Source: CAVYYW01 sp963772845
GTDB lineage: Bacteria; Bacillota; Bacilli; Bacillales; Sporolactobacillaceae
Reading direction: 5' to 3'
DNA length: 64,000 nt
Assembly: GCA_963772845.1 (NCBI GenBank)
Contig: CAVYYW010000014.1
Coordinates: forward strand, 186,001-250,000
Part shown: piece by piece, positions 16,383-25,117 of the stretch
Layout: the number at the start of each line of letters is the position of its first letter
Position numbering within the stretch: the stretch's first letter is position 1
Notes under the pieces: generated by a model
Databases searched by the model: none
What the model saw: the letters and a program-made list of their open reading frames with translations, nothing else
Told to the model about the DNA's origin: nothing
Made by a program: the position numbers and the translations under genes

Positions 16383-19300
16383 TTACTGCTTGCTCGATTG
16401 GGTCTTTGTTTGCGTGGTGCTGTCTGTTTTTTTCGTAGAACCATCTTTTGAAGTTTTTGGATCAGACGACTTGGTACTTGGCGTACTGGATGACGTTTGG
16501 TCTTGCTTTGTAGTAGTTGATTTACTGCTCGTGCTTGATGAATCTGACTTTGTTTTAGTTGATTTACTGCTGTCGGTGCTTGATGAATCTGATTTTGTTT
16601 TAGTGGATTTACTACTGTCGGTGCTTGATGAATCTGACTTTGTTTTAGTTGATTTACTGCTGTCAGTGCTTGATGAATCTGACTTTGTTTTAGTTGATTT
16701 ACTACTGTCGGTGCCGGAAGACTTTGTCCCTGGATCAGTGGAAGTATCTTTTTTCTTCGGTGGTGTCTTCGTGTCAGGAGTCTTATCCGATTTCGACTTT
16801 TGACTTGAATCAGAATTGCTTGTACTGTTTGTATCTTTCTTGCTGGCATCCGGTTTCGGTGTGCTGTCTGAAGATCCTTTATTGGCATCCGACTTTGGCG
16901 CACTTTTTTGAACAGTATCTTTAGGATTCAAGGTTCCCCATAAACTGTCTGTCATTTCGCTCATATCAATATAAGGGAAATATTTTTGGAGCGCAGCATC
17001 TGTAAGCTTAATACCTCCATTTTTCATAACAAACGCATTGCCAGTTGTTGAAGGTAGATATTTTTCATTAAACAGATCGGTTTCAGCAAAGCCTGCTTTT
17101 TTGCAAAGCTCCGTTACTTTCTGTGTCGTAATGCCGCAGAACGTCGTCTTGACGATCCCAGCAGGTTGCGTAAACTGCTGTGACGGCGCAACTAGATCTG
17201 GATCATCCTTATACGCTGCGTTAGCGAAACGTGCCCATAATTGTAAGGTATGAGTAGAATAGACATTAGGGTTAAGGCTGAACTCTTTGTCATAGCCCGT
17301 CCATACACCCATCGTAATATTTGGGTTCGTGCCAATAAACCAGTTGTCTTTATAGTTCTGTGATGTTCCGGTTTTACCAGCAAGATCACTGTGGAAGTTC
17401 AAATAGCCGTTCAGGTGTCTTGCGGTACCAATTGGATTGTTGACAACCCCTCGCATCATATCCAGCATCAGATAAGAGGTTTGGGGCGAGAATACTTGCT
17501 TTGGTTTTGGCGCTTTATGCTGATAGATGACCTTGCCACTTTTATCGACAATTTTACTGATCATGTATGCATCAATAAATGATCCATCATTTGCAAACGT
17601 CGTATAAGCATTTGTCGTCTCTTCGACAGTCATCCCTTTCTGAATTCCGCCCAAAGCTGATGAAAGGTTATGCTCATCAGATCCCACAAGAGATTTGATA
17701 CCCATTTCCTCTAAATAATGACCAGGGTCTTTATTTTGGGAGAAAAGCTGGCTTAAGAGACGGACAGCAGGCGTATTATGAGAGCCATCCAGTGCCAAAC
17801 GCGCAGACTCAAAACCATGATAACGTGTCGTGTAGTTAGACGGCGTATAATAACCACTTTTCACTGAAGCATCAGCTTTCTTAAACGGAAAATCGCCTAC
17901 AATGGTTCCCGGCTGAATAATGCCCGTTTCAAGCCCAGGGGCATAATCCATTAAAGGCTTCATTGATGATCCGATTTGTCTGTGGGTCTTTGTTGCATGG
18001 TTTACCTGTGAATGCTGATAATCATGACCAGGAACAAAGCTGATGATTTCACCAGTATCATTTTTAATCATCATCGCACCGACTTCCATCGGCAATATAT
18101 TCGTAATTGTTTTTCCGGTTTTCGGATCTTTTTTAGTGATTTTTCTATTTGGCTCATAATTCGGATAGTCCTTGGCAGCCTTGTTCATGTCATCATAGAT
18201 ATTTTTATTGATCGTTGAATAGACTTTATATCCATCTTTGCTGATTTGGTTACTGGCGTTTTTTAGAAATTCATTAAATAAGTCATAATGCTTTTTCAGC
18301 AGGGGAAGGTCGTACCCTTTAATTTTTGCGACTTGTTCCAAGCTTGAATTATTATAGACCGCTCTGGCTTCATATTCGGCTTTTTTATAAAGTTCATAAT
18401 CTGAGTCAAGTTTTTCTCCGCTGTAGCCTTGTTTTTTAGCATCAACCTTTGCAAGAATCGTTGTTGCACGGCCGTTTAGTTCTGTCATTAGCGAAGGGTA
18501 TTTCTGTGATGCGTCTTTCGTTACTTTTGAAAAATGCTTTTTGTAATCATATGAGAGACCATCCTGATACTGTTTTTGAGTAATGTATCCAGCGTCTTTC
18601 ATTTGCTTTAGTACGAAGTGGGCACGGTTAACTCCGGCTGAGATATCCTCTTTAATTCCCCCTGAATTTTTAAAGGGAGTATATGAAAACGGATTTTTTG
18701 GAAGCCCTGAAATAAAGGCGGCCTGCGGGATATTCAAATCGCTAGGTTTAACCCCGAATATTCCATTGGCAGCTGCTGAAATACCTGCAATATTTTGACC
18801 GGCTGCATTTCGTCCGTATGGCACGACGTTAAGGTAGTCCTGCAGGATTTCGTCCTTTGTAAAAAACTGCTCAACACGTAGCGATAGCAAGATTTCTTTT
18901 GCTTTTCTTTCGAATGACACTTCATTTGTTAAAATTTGATTTTTAACAAGCTGCTGTGTCAGTGTGCTGCCTCCCGTAACAACAGGCTGATGGGTCAGTT
19001 CCTGATATCCTGCACGGAAAACTGCTCGGGGAACCACGCCTTTATGCTGATAAAACAGCGCATCCTCTGTGGAAATAACAGCATGCTTCACATTAGGTGA
19101 CACTTGTTTTAGAGAAACGTTGCTCCGAATGAGGTCTGTCCTTAGTTTCCCAAGAGGAACATCCTTTGAGAAATAAAAGGCAGTGGTCTCACTGTATTGA
19201 TTAATTTCCTGGTTGAGCTCATTATAGGTCGGGATTTTCTCATCATGAACGAGCGAGGCAAAATAGCCTGCGGCAAGTCCGCCAGCAAAAAACAACCCCA

Positions 19301-19442
19301 CAACACCAAGGCAAATCAGAATGAGAAAGGTATTCCAAACCCATCTGTAGGTTATGTAAATGTTTCTGAAAAGCTTTTTCTTGTGGACCTTATGGACCCA
19401 CTGTTCAAGTTTCTTTGTTATTCGTTCCGAATCAAATGCCAT
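16383..19442 (-). CDS. class A penicillin-binding protein (glycosyltransferase-transpeptidase) with repetitive C-terminal tail
   Basis: 1019 residues. Makes and cross-links peptidoglycan at the outer face of the membrane. Cytoplasmic basic N-terminus, membrane anchor at about 37-62, GT51 glycosyltransferase domain (catalytic Glu126 in ISTEDALF; GGSTLTQQLVKN at 157-168), then the transpeptidase with SSMK (Ser492, Lys495), SHN (554-556) and KTGT (690-693). From about residue 830 to the end it is a Ser/Thr/Lys/Asp-rich, probably disordered tail with four 15-residue repeats (908-967). Start ATG behind AAGGAGAG. Possibly PBP1A/PBP2D-like; I cannot fix the orthologue. It occupies the acsA-rpsD interval, where B. 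subtilis has tyrS. Confidence 0.93.
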   Translation of the reverse strand: MAFDSERITKKLEQWVHKVHKKKLFRNIYITYRWVWNTFLILICLGVVGLFFAGGLAAGYFASLVHDEKIPTYNELNQEINQYSETTAFYFSKDVPLGKLRTDLIRSNVSLKQVSPNVKHAVISTEDALFYQHKGVVPRAVFRAGYQELTHQPVVTGGSTLTQQLVKNQILTNEVSFERKAKEILLSLRVEQFFTKDEILQDYLNVVPYGRNAAGQNIAGISAAANGIFGVKPSDLNIPQAAFISGLPKNPFSYTPFKNSGGIKEDISAGVNRAHFVLKQMKDAGYITQKQYQDGLSYDYKKHFSKVTKDASQKYPSLMTELNGRATTILAKVDAKKQGYSGEKLDSDYELYKKAEYEARAVYNNSSLEQVAKIKGYDLPLLKKHYDLFNEFLKNASNQISKDGYKVYSTINKNIYDDMNKAAKDYPNYEPNRKITKKDPKTGKTITNILPMEVGAMMIKNDTGEIISFVPGHDYQHSQVNHATKTHRQIGSSMKPLMDYAPGLETGIIQPGTIVGDFPFKKADASVKSGYYTPSNYTTRYHGFESARLALDGSHNTPAVRLLSQLFSQNKDPGHYLEEMGIKSLVGSDEHNLSSALGGIQKGMTVEETTNAYTTFANDGSFIDAYMISKIVDKSGKVIYQHKAPKPKQVFSPQTSYLMLDMMRGVVNNPIGTARHLNGYLNFHSDLAGKTGTSQNYKDNWFIGTNPNITMGVWTGYDKEFSLNPNVYSTHTLQLWARFANAAYKDDPDLVAPSQQFTQPAGIVKTTFCGITTQKVTELCKKAGFAETDLFNEKYLPSTTGNAFVMKNGGIKLTDAALQKYFPYIDMSEMTDSLWGTLNPKDTVQKSAPKSDANKGSSDSTPKPDASKKDTNSTSNSDSSQKSKSDKTPDTKTPPKKKDTSTDPGTKSSGTDSSKSTKTKSDSSSTDSSKSTKTKSDSSSTDSSKSTKTKSDSSSTDSSKSTKTKSDSSSTSSKSTTTKQDQTSSSTPSTKSSDPKTSKDGSTKKTDSTTQTKTQSSKQ
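16542..16721 (-). repeat. four 45-bp in-frame tandem repeats in the penicillin-binding-protein tail
   Basis: Each unit encodes a 15-residue version of SSSTDSSKSTKTKSD. Copies differ by one or two bases each, mostly silent, so they probably expand and contract by slippage or recombination. Confidence 0.9.
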
Positions 19443-19585
19443 CTTTTCTCTCCTTACCTTTTAATACATTAAAATAAAATTTGTAAAAGTCCTTTTTTAA
19501 TTCTAGAGCTATTTTCATCTTATACTAAAATAAATATCTTTCAACAGAAGTGATCAAACTTGGTCTTTTCGGAGGAAAAAGAATG

Positions 19586-19624
19586 AAAAAACCACCCAGA
19601 CAATGTGACTGTCTGAGTGGTTTT
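19586..19624 (-). terminator. terminator of rpsD
   Basis: AACCACCCAGACA pairs with TGTCTGAGTGGTT (one mismatch) and is followed on the minus strand by TTTTTTC and further T's. Confidence 0.8.
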
Positions 19625-19641
19625 GTGCTGTGTCTATCAAA

Positions 19642-20244
19642 TTAACGAGAATAGAATTCGACGATCAGCGCTTCAGTAATTTCAGCCGGTAATTCAGAAC
19701 GTTCCGGATATCTGTTGTAAGTACCCTCTAGCTTGTCTTCCATGAACGTTACATAGTCCGGTACGAAGCTGTTAACTTCAATCGCTTCTTTAACAATATC
19801 CAAGTTGCGTGATTTTTCTCTTACACCGATTACGTCTCCAAGAGAAACACGGTATGAAGGAATATCTACACGATGGTTGTTAACGACGATATGGCCATGA
19901 TTTACAAGCTGACGAGCTTGACGGCGCGTACGTGCAAGACCAAGGCGATAAACAAGGTTATCAAGACGTGATTCCAGAAGAACCATGAAGTTCTCACCAT
20001 GAACACCTTTCATTTTGCCAGCATCATCGAATGTGCGGCGGAATTGTCTTTCATTTAAGCCGTACATGAAACGAAGCTTTTGTTTTTCCTGCATTTGCAA
20101 ACCAAATTCAGAAAGTTTCTTACGTTGATTAGGACCGTGTTGTCCAGGTGCGTAAGGACGTTTTTCGAGTTCTTTACCTGTACCGCTTAGTGAAATACCG
20201 TAGCGGCGTGATTTTTTCCATGATGGACCAGTATAGCGAGCCAT
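19642..20244 (-). CDS. rpsD: ribosomal protein S4
   Basis: 200 residues, standard length for bacillary S4. Primary 16S rRNA-binding protein of the 30S subunit and, in Bacilli, translational autorepressor of its own mRNA. N-terminal MARYTGPSWKKSRRYGISLS, and the S4 RNA-binding domain (about 90-155) with SRLDNLVYRLGLARTRRQAR and QLVNHGHIVVNNHRVDIPSY. Start ATG behind AGGAGG. Monocistronic: its own strong promoter, a leader of about 200 bases and a terminator. Confidence 0.98.
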   Translation of the reverse strand: MARYTGPSWKKSRRYGISLSGTGKELEKRPYAPGQHGPNQRKKLSEFGLQMQEKQKLRFMYGLNERQFRRTFDDAGKMKGVHGENFMVLLESRLDNLVYRLGLARTRRQARQLVNHGHIVVNNHRVDIPSYRVSLGDVIGVREKSRNLDIVKEAIEVNSFVPDYVTFMEDKLEGTYNRYPERSELPAEITEALIVEFYSR

Positions 20245-20249
20245 TGAGA

Positions 20250-20443
20250 CTCCTCCTTTGTCATTTTAGAATTGCATAAAATGACAGATCCAATAGCGTT
20301 AAGCCAAAAAGACTTGAGATGAAGTTATTATGTTTTCATGCATCCTCGCTCGACAGTGAAAGTTACGCGATGCACCTCTAAAAGAGGAACATAATATAGA
20401 GGGTATCTTCATCATACTATTGGGCACTGCCTCATTTTACACA
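20250..20443 (-). promoter_or_regulatory. rpsD leader, candidate S4 autoregulatory RNA
   Basis: About 200 untranslated bases between the predicted start (near 20443) and rpsD. Visible pairing includes TGCATC with GATGCA, enclosing a stretch around 20330-20370, and CCTCT with AGAGG near 20377-20403. S4 autoregulation through a structured leader is established for B. subtilis rpsD. That this leader has the same fold is inferred from position, length and the pairing. Confidence 0.55.
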
Positions 20444-20449
20444 GCTTCC

Positions 20450-20479
20450 ATTATAGCGTGATTAATTGATAGCTGTCAA
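20450..20479 (-). promoter_or_regulatory. sigma-A promoter of rpsD
   Basis: On the minus strand a perfect TTGACA (20479-20474), an 18-base spacer and a perfect TATAAT (20455-20450). Confidence 0.8.
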
Positions 20480-20485
20480 CATCTT

Positions 20486-20965
20486 TTACAGATAAGCGGT
20501 TAATGTTTCAGCAAAGCGCTCAAGATAGTGCTGATCAATTTCATTAAATCGGTTTTTAACGGGGCTGTCGATGTCAAGAACAGCGACCAACTCATTGTCT
20601 TTCACAATAGGGACGACGATTTCGGATTGGGAAGCCGCATCACAAGCAATATGTCCAGGGAAAGCGTTGACGTCTTCCACACGAAGGGATTGTTTTTTAG
20701 CTGCAGCAGTTCCGCAGACCCCTTTGCCCATCGGAATTCTGACACATGCCGGCAGTCCTTGAAATGGGCCAAGAACGAGCTCGCTGTCATCTTTTAAATA
20801 AAAGCCGACCCAATTAATATTTTCCAAAAACTGCGCAAGGAGCGCGGAAGCATTGGAAAGATTGGCGATCCGGTTTGGTTCGTCCTCAATGAGAGCTTTA
20901 AGCTGACGAGTAACCATTTGATATTTTTCTTCAGGTGTTCCATTATATTTTGCGACATTAAACAT
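20486..20965 (-). CDS. ytsP: YtsP, GAF-domain free methionine-(R)-sulfoxide reductase
   Basis: 159 residues, a single GAF domain. The three cysteines that define fRMsr are present in ACVRIPMGKG, GVCGTAAA and HIACDAAS, with FPGHIACD and VLDIDSP motifs. It is predicted to reduce free methionine-R-sulfoxide in the cytosol with thioredoxin. The start is ambiguous between consecutive ATGs at 20968 and 20965; the ribosome-binding site is weak (GAGTGAT). It lies between rpsD and refZ as in B. subtilis. A 15-base palindrome (20987-21001) sits in its promoter region. Confidence 0.9.
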   Translation of the reverse strand: MFNVAKYNGTPEEKYQMVTRQLKALIEDEPNRIANLSNASALLAQFLENINWVGFYLKDDSELVLGPFQGLPACVRIPMGKGVCGTAAAKKQSLRVEDVNAFPGHIACDAASQSEIVVPIVKDNELVAVLDIDSPVKNRFNEIDQHYLERFAETLTAYL

Positions 20966-20986
20966 CATAAATCACTCGCTTTCGGT

Positions 20987-21001
20987 ATGAAATGATTTCA
21001 T
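20987..21001. promoter_or_regulatory. perfect palindrome upstream of ytsP
   Basis: ATGAAAT-G-ATTTCAT, about 20 bases from the ytsP start in the ytsP-refZ divergent region. Operator-like; regulator unknown. Confidence 0.35.
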
Positions 21002-21120
21002 TTTATCAAATTCTGCTGAAACATTCATCAGATTTGTCGAGCGATTCATGCAGGAAACACCTGTTTTTCAAAGAAATTTATTACTAAGGGAAAATAAATT
21101 GGACTCTGAAGCAGCATGAG

Positions 21121-21139
21121 AATCATTTGTGGAATGATT
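21121..21139. promoter_or_regulatory. inverted repeat upstream of refZ
   Basis: AATCATT-TGTGG-AATGATT, 29 bases before the refZ start codon. The position suits an autoregulatory operator for a TetR-family protein; not tested. Confidence 0.35.
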
Positions 21140-21167
21140 TTTACAGGATAAATAGGGAGTGAAGGCA

Positions 21168-21854
21168 ATGAAAGAGCCGGCAAAAATGAACGATAAGAAA
21201 ATGCATGTGTTTAACTCGGCGGTGAAGCTGTTTAACATGTATGGCTACCATGGTACGTCTGTCCGCGCGATTTCTGAAGATGCTGGGGTTAATGTCGCTC
21301 TTATTTCATATTATTATGGTGGAAAAAAAGGATTGCTTGAATCTTTAATTACGGATTTTTATGAAGATTATATAAAAATGATGGAAGAAACAGTTGAGCC
21401 GGCTCTTATTAATGGGTCCTCGCCGCTTCAGCTTATCAGAGAGCTTGCAAGAAAAATGCTTGCCTACCAGCAGGAACGTTTTTATTTGTCACGGCTTGTC
21501 CACAGGGAACTGACGATTGATTCAGTTCTGATAAGGGAAGTTATGAGCACTTATTTAATGAAAGAGAAGTACATGCTTGAATATGTATTTAAGAAGGGTA
21601 TGTCAGCGGGGGAGATCAGACAGATGCCTCTGTTCATGCTTGTCATGCATTTCCGTGAGCTGATGCTGCTACCATTTCTTCAGCCGCAGTATATTCGGTA
21701 TGTGTATTATATTCAGCCAAGCCAGAAGACGTTTAGAGAAACATACCTTCACTATGTTGATGAATGGCTCGTACAAATAAAATCCAACACACCTGAGCAT
21801 GCTGAAATCCCTCTCTCCCATAAGAAAGGGCAGTTAAGTGCGGCAGGCCAATAA
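21168..21854 (+). CDS. refZ: RefZ (YttP), TetR-family regulator of FtsZ assembly
   Basis: 228 residues. RefZ is the TetR-like DNA-binding protein that acts near the poles at sporulation to modulate FtsZ ring placement. The N-terminal HTH is visible (FNMYGYHGTSVRAISEDAGV, then LISYYYGGKKGLLESLI), followed by an all-helical domain with HRELTIDSVLIREVM and the LMLLPFLQPQY stretch. The ATG at 21168 is preferred, with GGGAG and GAAGG upstream; a GTG at 21159 overlaps the site. It lies between ytsP and ezrA as in B. subtilis. Confidence 0.92.
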   Translation: MKEPAKMNDKKMHVFNSAVKLFNMYGYHGTSVRAISEDAGVNVALISYYYGGKKGLLESLITDFYEDYIKMMEETVEPALINGSSPLQLIRELARKMLAYQQERFYLSRLVHRELTIDSVLIREVMSTYLMKEKYMLEYVFKKGMSAGEIRQMPLFMLVMHFRELMLLPFLQPQYIRYVYYIQPSQKTFRETYLHYVDEWLVQIKSNTPEHAEIPLSHKKGQLSAAGQ

Positions 21855-22275
21855 GCGCTTGAAAGCTTAACTATTTTGTGAATATGAGTCAGGCATGATG
21901 AGTAAAACGAAATATACACATGTCTGGCAGCTTTTGCACGACCAGAGTGTCTGTATGTCCGGCTTCCGAATTAGGGATGCCGGATTTTCATTATGGCACA
22001 ATGCTCTTAGATTTATAGGACTGTTTATGTAAATAGCCGTTCTGAATTGGAAAGAGTTTTTAAGTAAACACTGATTTTCTGAAATTCTCTAAAAAATTTT
22101 AGTAAAGAAACGGAATACATGGTATGATTATGAGTATCATTATATGTCATTTTTTATTGTTTTTTGCTATCATTTGTATTATTTTAAAAAAACCTTAATA
22201 AATCATGCTTGGCCATACATAATGACTATAGATAAATTAAACGTTGAGTAGCAGGCAGAATGGGGGAAAGTCTGG
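21855..22275. other. 420-bp intergenic region between refZ and ezrA
   Basis: Contains the refZ terminator (21958-21988), then an A/T-rich stretch with a Fur-box-like sequence TGATTATGAGTATCA (22125-22139; 13 of 15 matches to the 7-1-7 consensus TGATAATnATTATCA). No convincing ORF or ribosome-binding site was found before ezrA. Confidence 0.5.
21958..21988 (+). terminator. terminator after refZ
   Basis: TCCGGCTTCC pairs with GGGATGCCGGA around a short A/T loop, then TTTTC. Confidence 0.75.
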
Positions 22276-23964
22276 ATGTTTTATGTTATTTTGATTCTCA
22301 TTTTGGTCCTTATTGCAGGGATCACATATGGCACCTGGATGCGAAAGAAAACATATGCTCATATTGACCGGATTGAGTCATGGAAGATTGATATTATGAA
22401 TCGTCCGGTTACTGAAGAGATCGCAAGAGTGAAGGAATTAAAGATGGTCGGAGAGACGGAGAAAAAATTTGAATCCTGGCGAACCGATTGGGATGAGATT
22501 GTTACATCAGAACTTCCCCGTGTTGAAGAACAGCTGTTTGATGCTGAAGAAGCAGCCGATAAATACCGTTTCGGCAAAGCAAAGCGACTTCTTAATGACT
22601 TGGAAATGCAGCTGCAGGCGATTGAGGAAAACATAAAAAAAATGCTGGCAGATCTGAATGAAGTGGTGGACAGCGAGCAGGAAAACAGAAAAGATATTGT
22701 CTCTATTAAAGAATCGTATCATTCTGTCAAAAAAGAGATGATTACAAAGCGCAGTCAGTTTAAAAGTTCCGTCGTCTCACTTGAAGAATCACTTCGTCAC
22801 GTTGATGAACTATTTAAAGCTTATGAGGATGAGACAGAATCAGGGAATTATATTAAAGCAAGAGAAACACTTATTGTAATAAAAGAAGACCTCGATCAGC
22901 TGGAAGCGGATATGGCAGTTATTCCAAAGCTTTATAAGGAAATCGATTATACTCTGCCGGATCAGCTTAAGGAACTGTATGAGGCCTATGAGGAAATGAC
23001 TGAACAAGGCTATGTATTGCGTCATCTTCAGCTCACTGAGCAGATGAAAGAAATGGACAAGCAGCTCCTCACACTGTCTGACGCGATGGAACAGAAAGCT
23101 TATCTGGATTCCGCCGAGAGCATTAAAACCATGCATCAGCAAATTGACTGGCTCTTTCAGCAAATGGAGAAAGAGGTTATGGCAAGAAAACAGCTGAGAG
23201 AAACGGAGCCTGTTGTCAATCAGGATTTAGCAATCGTGACCAGAAAGGTTAACGGTCTGACTAAAGAAGTGGTGACAGTTCAGGACAGCTACCGGATTGA
23301 TGAAGAGGACCTGAAGACGCAGGATGATATCAGAGCTGCTTTTGAAAAAATAGAGAAAGAATTCTTTGAGGTTCAATCCGTGCTTGCTGATAAGCAGGAA
23401 GCCTTCAGTATAATTTTAGAAAAAATCGAGCACATGAAGCACGAAATTGATGTTTTAAGGGATTCATCTGATGAATTTGAAGAAAAAATTCATGCGCTTC
23501 GAAAAGATGAATTACTGGCTAAAGACACACTGGATAAACTTAAAAAGCATATTTTTGAAGCAGGCAGGCTCGTACAAAAAAGCAATATGCCGGGTGTTCC
23601 TCATTCTTTTGCGAGCGTTTTTGAAGAAGCAGATGAGTTGTTGAGTGAGGTTGAGGCAAAGCTGGAGGAAAAGCCCCTGGAAATGTCGGCCGTTCAGCAA
23701 GTGCTTGATGAAACAGAAGCTAAAGTGAATGTGCTGCATGAGAAAGCCATAAGTGTCGTGGATTCTGCAGAGTTGTCTGAGCAATTGATCCAGTATGGAA
23801 ACCGCTATAAAAGCCGATATCCTGAAATCAATGAAGAGCTTAAACGTGCAGAAGATTACTTTAGAAGTTATAATTATCAGGAATCTGTAGAGATTGCAGC
23901 CGCTGCTATTCAGCGCGTTGAGCCTGATGTCTTGAAAAAAATTGACCTATACGAAGTCAAATAG
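22276..23964 (+). CDS. ezrA: EzrA, septation ring formation regulator
   Basis: 562 residues, the family's usual length. One N-terminal membrane segment (about 2-21) followed by a long Glu/Lys-rich spectrin-like helical rod with several predicted coiled-coil stretches. EzrA is a cytoplasm-facing membrane protein that binds FtsZ, prevents extra Z-rings at the poles and links division to PBP1 recruitment. The C-terminal NRYKSRYPEINEELKRAEDY and SYNYQESVEIAAAA segments match the conserved QNR-type patch region. Start ATG behind GGGGGAAAG. Followed by a terminator and then the R2 mosaic, where B. subtilis has braB before nifZ. Confidence 0.96.
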   Translation: MFYVILILILVLIAGITYGTWMRKKTYAHIDRIESWKIDIMNRPVTEEIARVKELKMVGETEKKFESWRTDWDEIVTSELPRVEEQLFDAEEAADKYRFGKAKRLLNDLEMQLQAIEENIKKMLADLNEVVDSEQENRKDIVSIKESYHSVKKEMITKRSQFKSSVVSLEESLRHVDELFKAYEDETESGNYIKARETLIVIKEDLDQLEADMAVIPKLYKEIDYTLPDQLKELYEAYEEMTEQGYVLRHLQLTEQMKEMDKQLLTLSDAMEQKAYLDSAESIKTMHQQIDWLFQQMEKEVMARKQLRETEPVVNQDLAIVTRKVNGLTKEVVTVQDSYRIDEEDLKTQDDIRAAFEKIEKEFFEVQSVLADKQEAFSIILEKIEHMKHEIDVLRDSSDEFEEKIHALRKDELLAKDTLDKLKKHIFEAGRLVQKSNMPGVPHSFASVFEEADELLSEVEAKLEEKPLEMSAVQQVLDETEAKVNVLHEKAISVVDSAELSEQLIQYGNRYKSRYPEINEELKRAEDYFRSYNYQESVEIAAAAIQRVEPDVLKKIDLYEVK

Positions 23965-23968
23965 TCAG

Positions 23969-23998
23969 AAAGGCTCCTGGTTTTCTCAGGGGCTTTTC
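23969..23998 (+). terminator. terminator after ezrA
   Basis: AAGGCTCCTGG pairs with CAGGGGCTTTT (one G-U pair), then TTTTCTTTC. Confidence 0.8.
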
Positions 23999-24212
23999 TT
24001 TCATTTTATAGTTGAATCAATTTCAAAAGTAAACAAATAATCTTAAATCTGAATGATTTTTATTTTCTCTTCAGGCGGACTCTTCCCGCAGGCTTGGCTT
24101 CAGACGCCTCATGACCAAAGGACGAGACCTTTGAAAAAGCCGGCTTAGATCACAATTTGGCTGATTGCGTGGAGGCAATTAAAAAAGTCCCCCGGTATCG
24201 GTGTCGTCGTGA

Positions 24213-24395
24213 TTGTTGATTTCCGCTCTAGGCTGCTCGCTTTCCACGGGCACGGCCTCAGCTAACTTTGGCATGGTCAACTTGTGCACCAGGGTGGATC
24301 TTCGGAGGCGTGCTGTTTCCGCTAGGACTTGAAACAGCATCTTCGAGTCCACTTCGCACGAAGAAAATGCGATGCCATAAATTGAAAGCAGAAAT
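24213..24395 (+). repeat. module M1 plus extension, copy in R2
   Basis: Starts GTTGATTTCCGCTCTAGGCT and runs through the M1 core to GAAGAAAATGCGATGCC. It aligns with R3 at about 46123-46285 along its whole length with scattered substitutions. The M1 hairpin here is partly degraded (several G-T and A-C pairs). Confidence 0.8.
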
Positions 24396-24410
24396 ACCCT
24401 CGCTTTCCGC

Positions 24411-24532
24411 AGGCGTTCCGCGAGCCTCCTCATGCCCACAGGATGTGGGTAGGTTCGGCGTTGTCACAGGAGGTGACGCATTTAGCCGAACTTCCTTGAA
24501 GTTGTGTGGCTGTGGGGTCTCGCTTGGAACGC
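24411..24532. repeat. multi-branched cruciform in R2
   Basis: Outer arms GCGTTCCGCGAG and CTCGCTTGGAACGC pair with a two-base bulge. Inside, CCCACAG can pair with CTGTGGG, and GTTCGGC pairs with GCCGAAC, enclosing a further GTCAC-AGGAG-GTGAC hairpin. Confidence 0.75.
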
Positions 24533-25043
24533 TGATTCTGCAGGACTTGAATTTACATCTTTGATTCCACCTCGCACGATGAAAATGCAAAGCATTTTCG
24601 AGGAGTCTCGGGTATTTCTAGCTTTCAGCTATAAAGATGCGCATTTTCGAGGAGTCTCGTGCTCTCCACTCCAATCAGTCAAACTGTGACGTTGAGCCGT
24701 CTTAAGTCATCTTTCCCTTAACTGAAAATTAGTTAGGTTCTCAGTTGCCTTTGAAAAACGAAAACAGAAAGTTGGACGTTCGTATTCATGAAGCGATGGA
24801 TTCCTTATTTTCAAATTGAGGACTTTTTTAGTGGCCACGGATGGTCCCGCGAGTCTCGCACCTTCCGCGTCAATCAACGTGTTTGTTGCATGCAGGTGCC
24901 TTTTAGAAGTCATTCTAGGCTTTGGATGTCTAAAATGCTTTGTATGCCATAATAAAAATGGAAATACTTAAAACTTTAGAGGGTAGCAACTGAAAAAGTT
25001 TTTTGATTGGGAGAGGAACCTGCGACCTTTTGCTTCTGCTTCT

Positions 25044-25117
25044 GTCTGCTAGTAATGCTTCGAAGCGGGATTCCTCGTCGCAACTCGTAGTCATTCGAGA
25101 TGAGATGCTCGTTCCTG
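25044..25117 (+). repeat. module MB, copy in R2
   Basis: 74 bp beginning GTCTGCTAGTAATGCTTC. It matches R3 47067-47140 with four substitutions, and the reverse strand of R3 at about 45973-46057. Confidence 0.85.

Noticed and set aside
16315..16803. 162-codon plus-strand ORF with Val/Leu/Ser-rich repeats
   Set aside because: It is the antisense frame of the repetitive tail of the penicillin-binding-protein gene.
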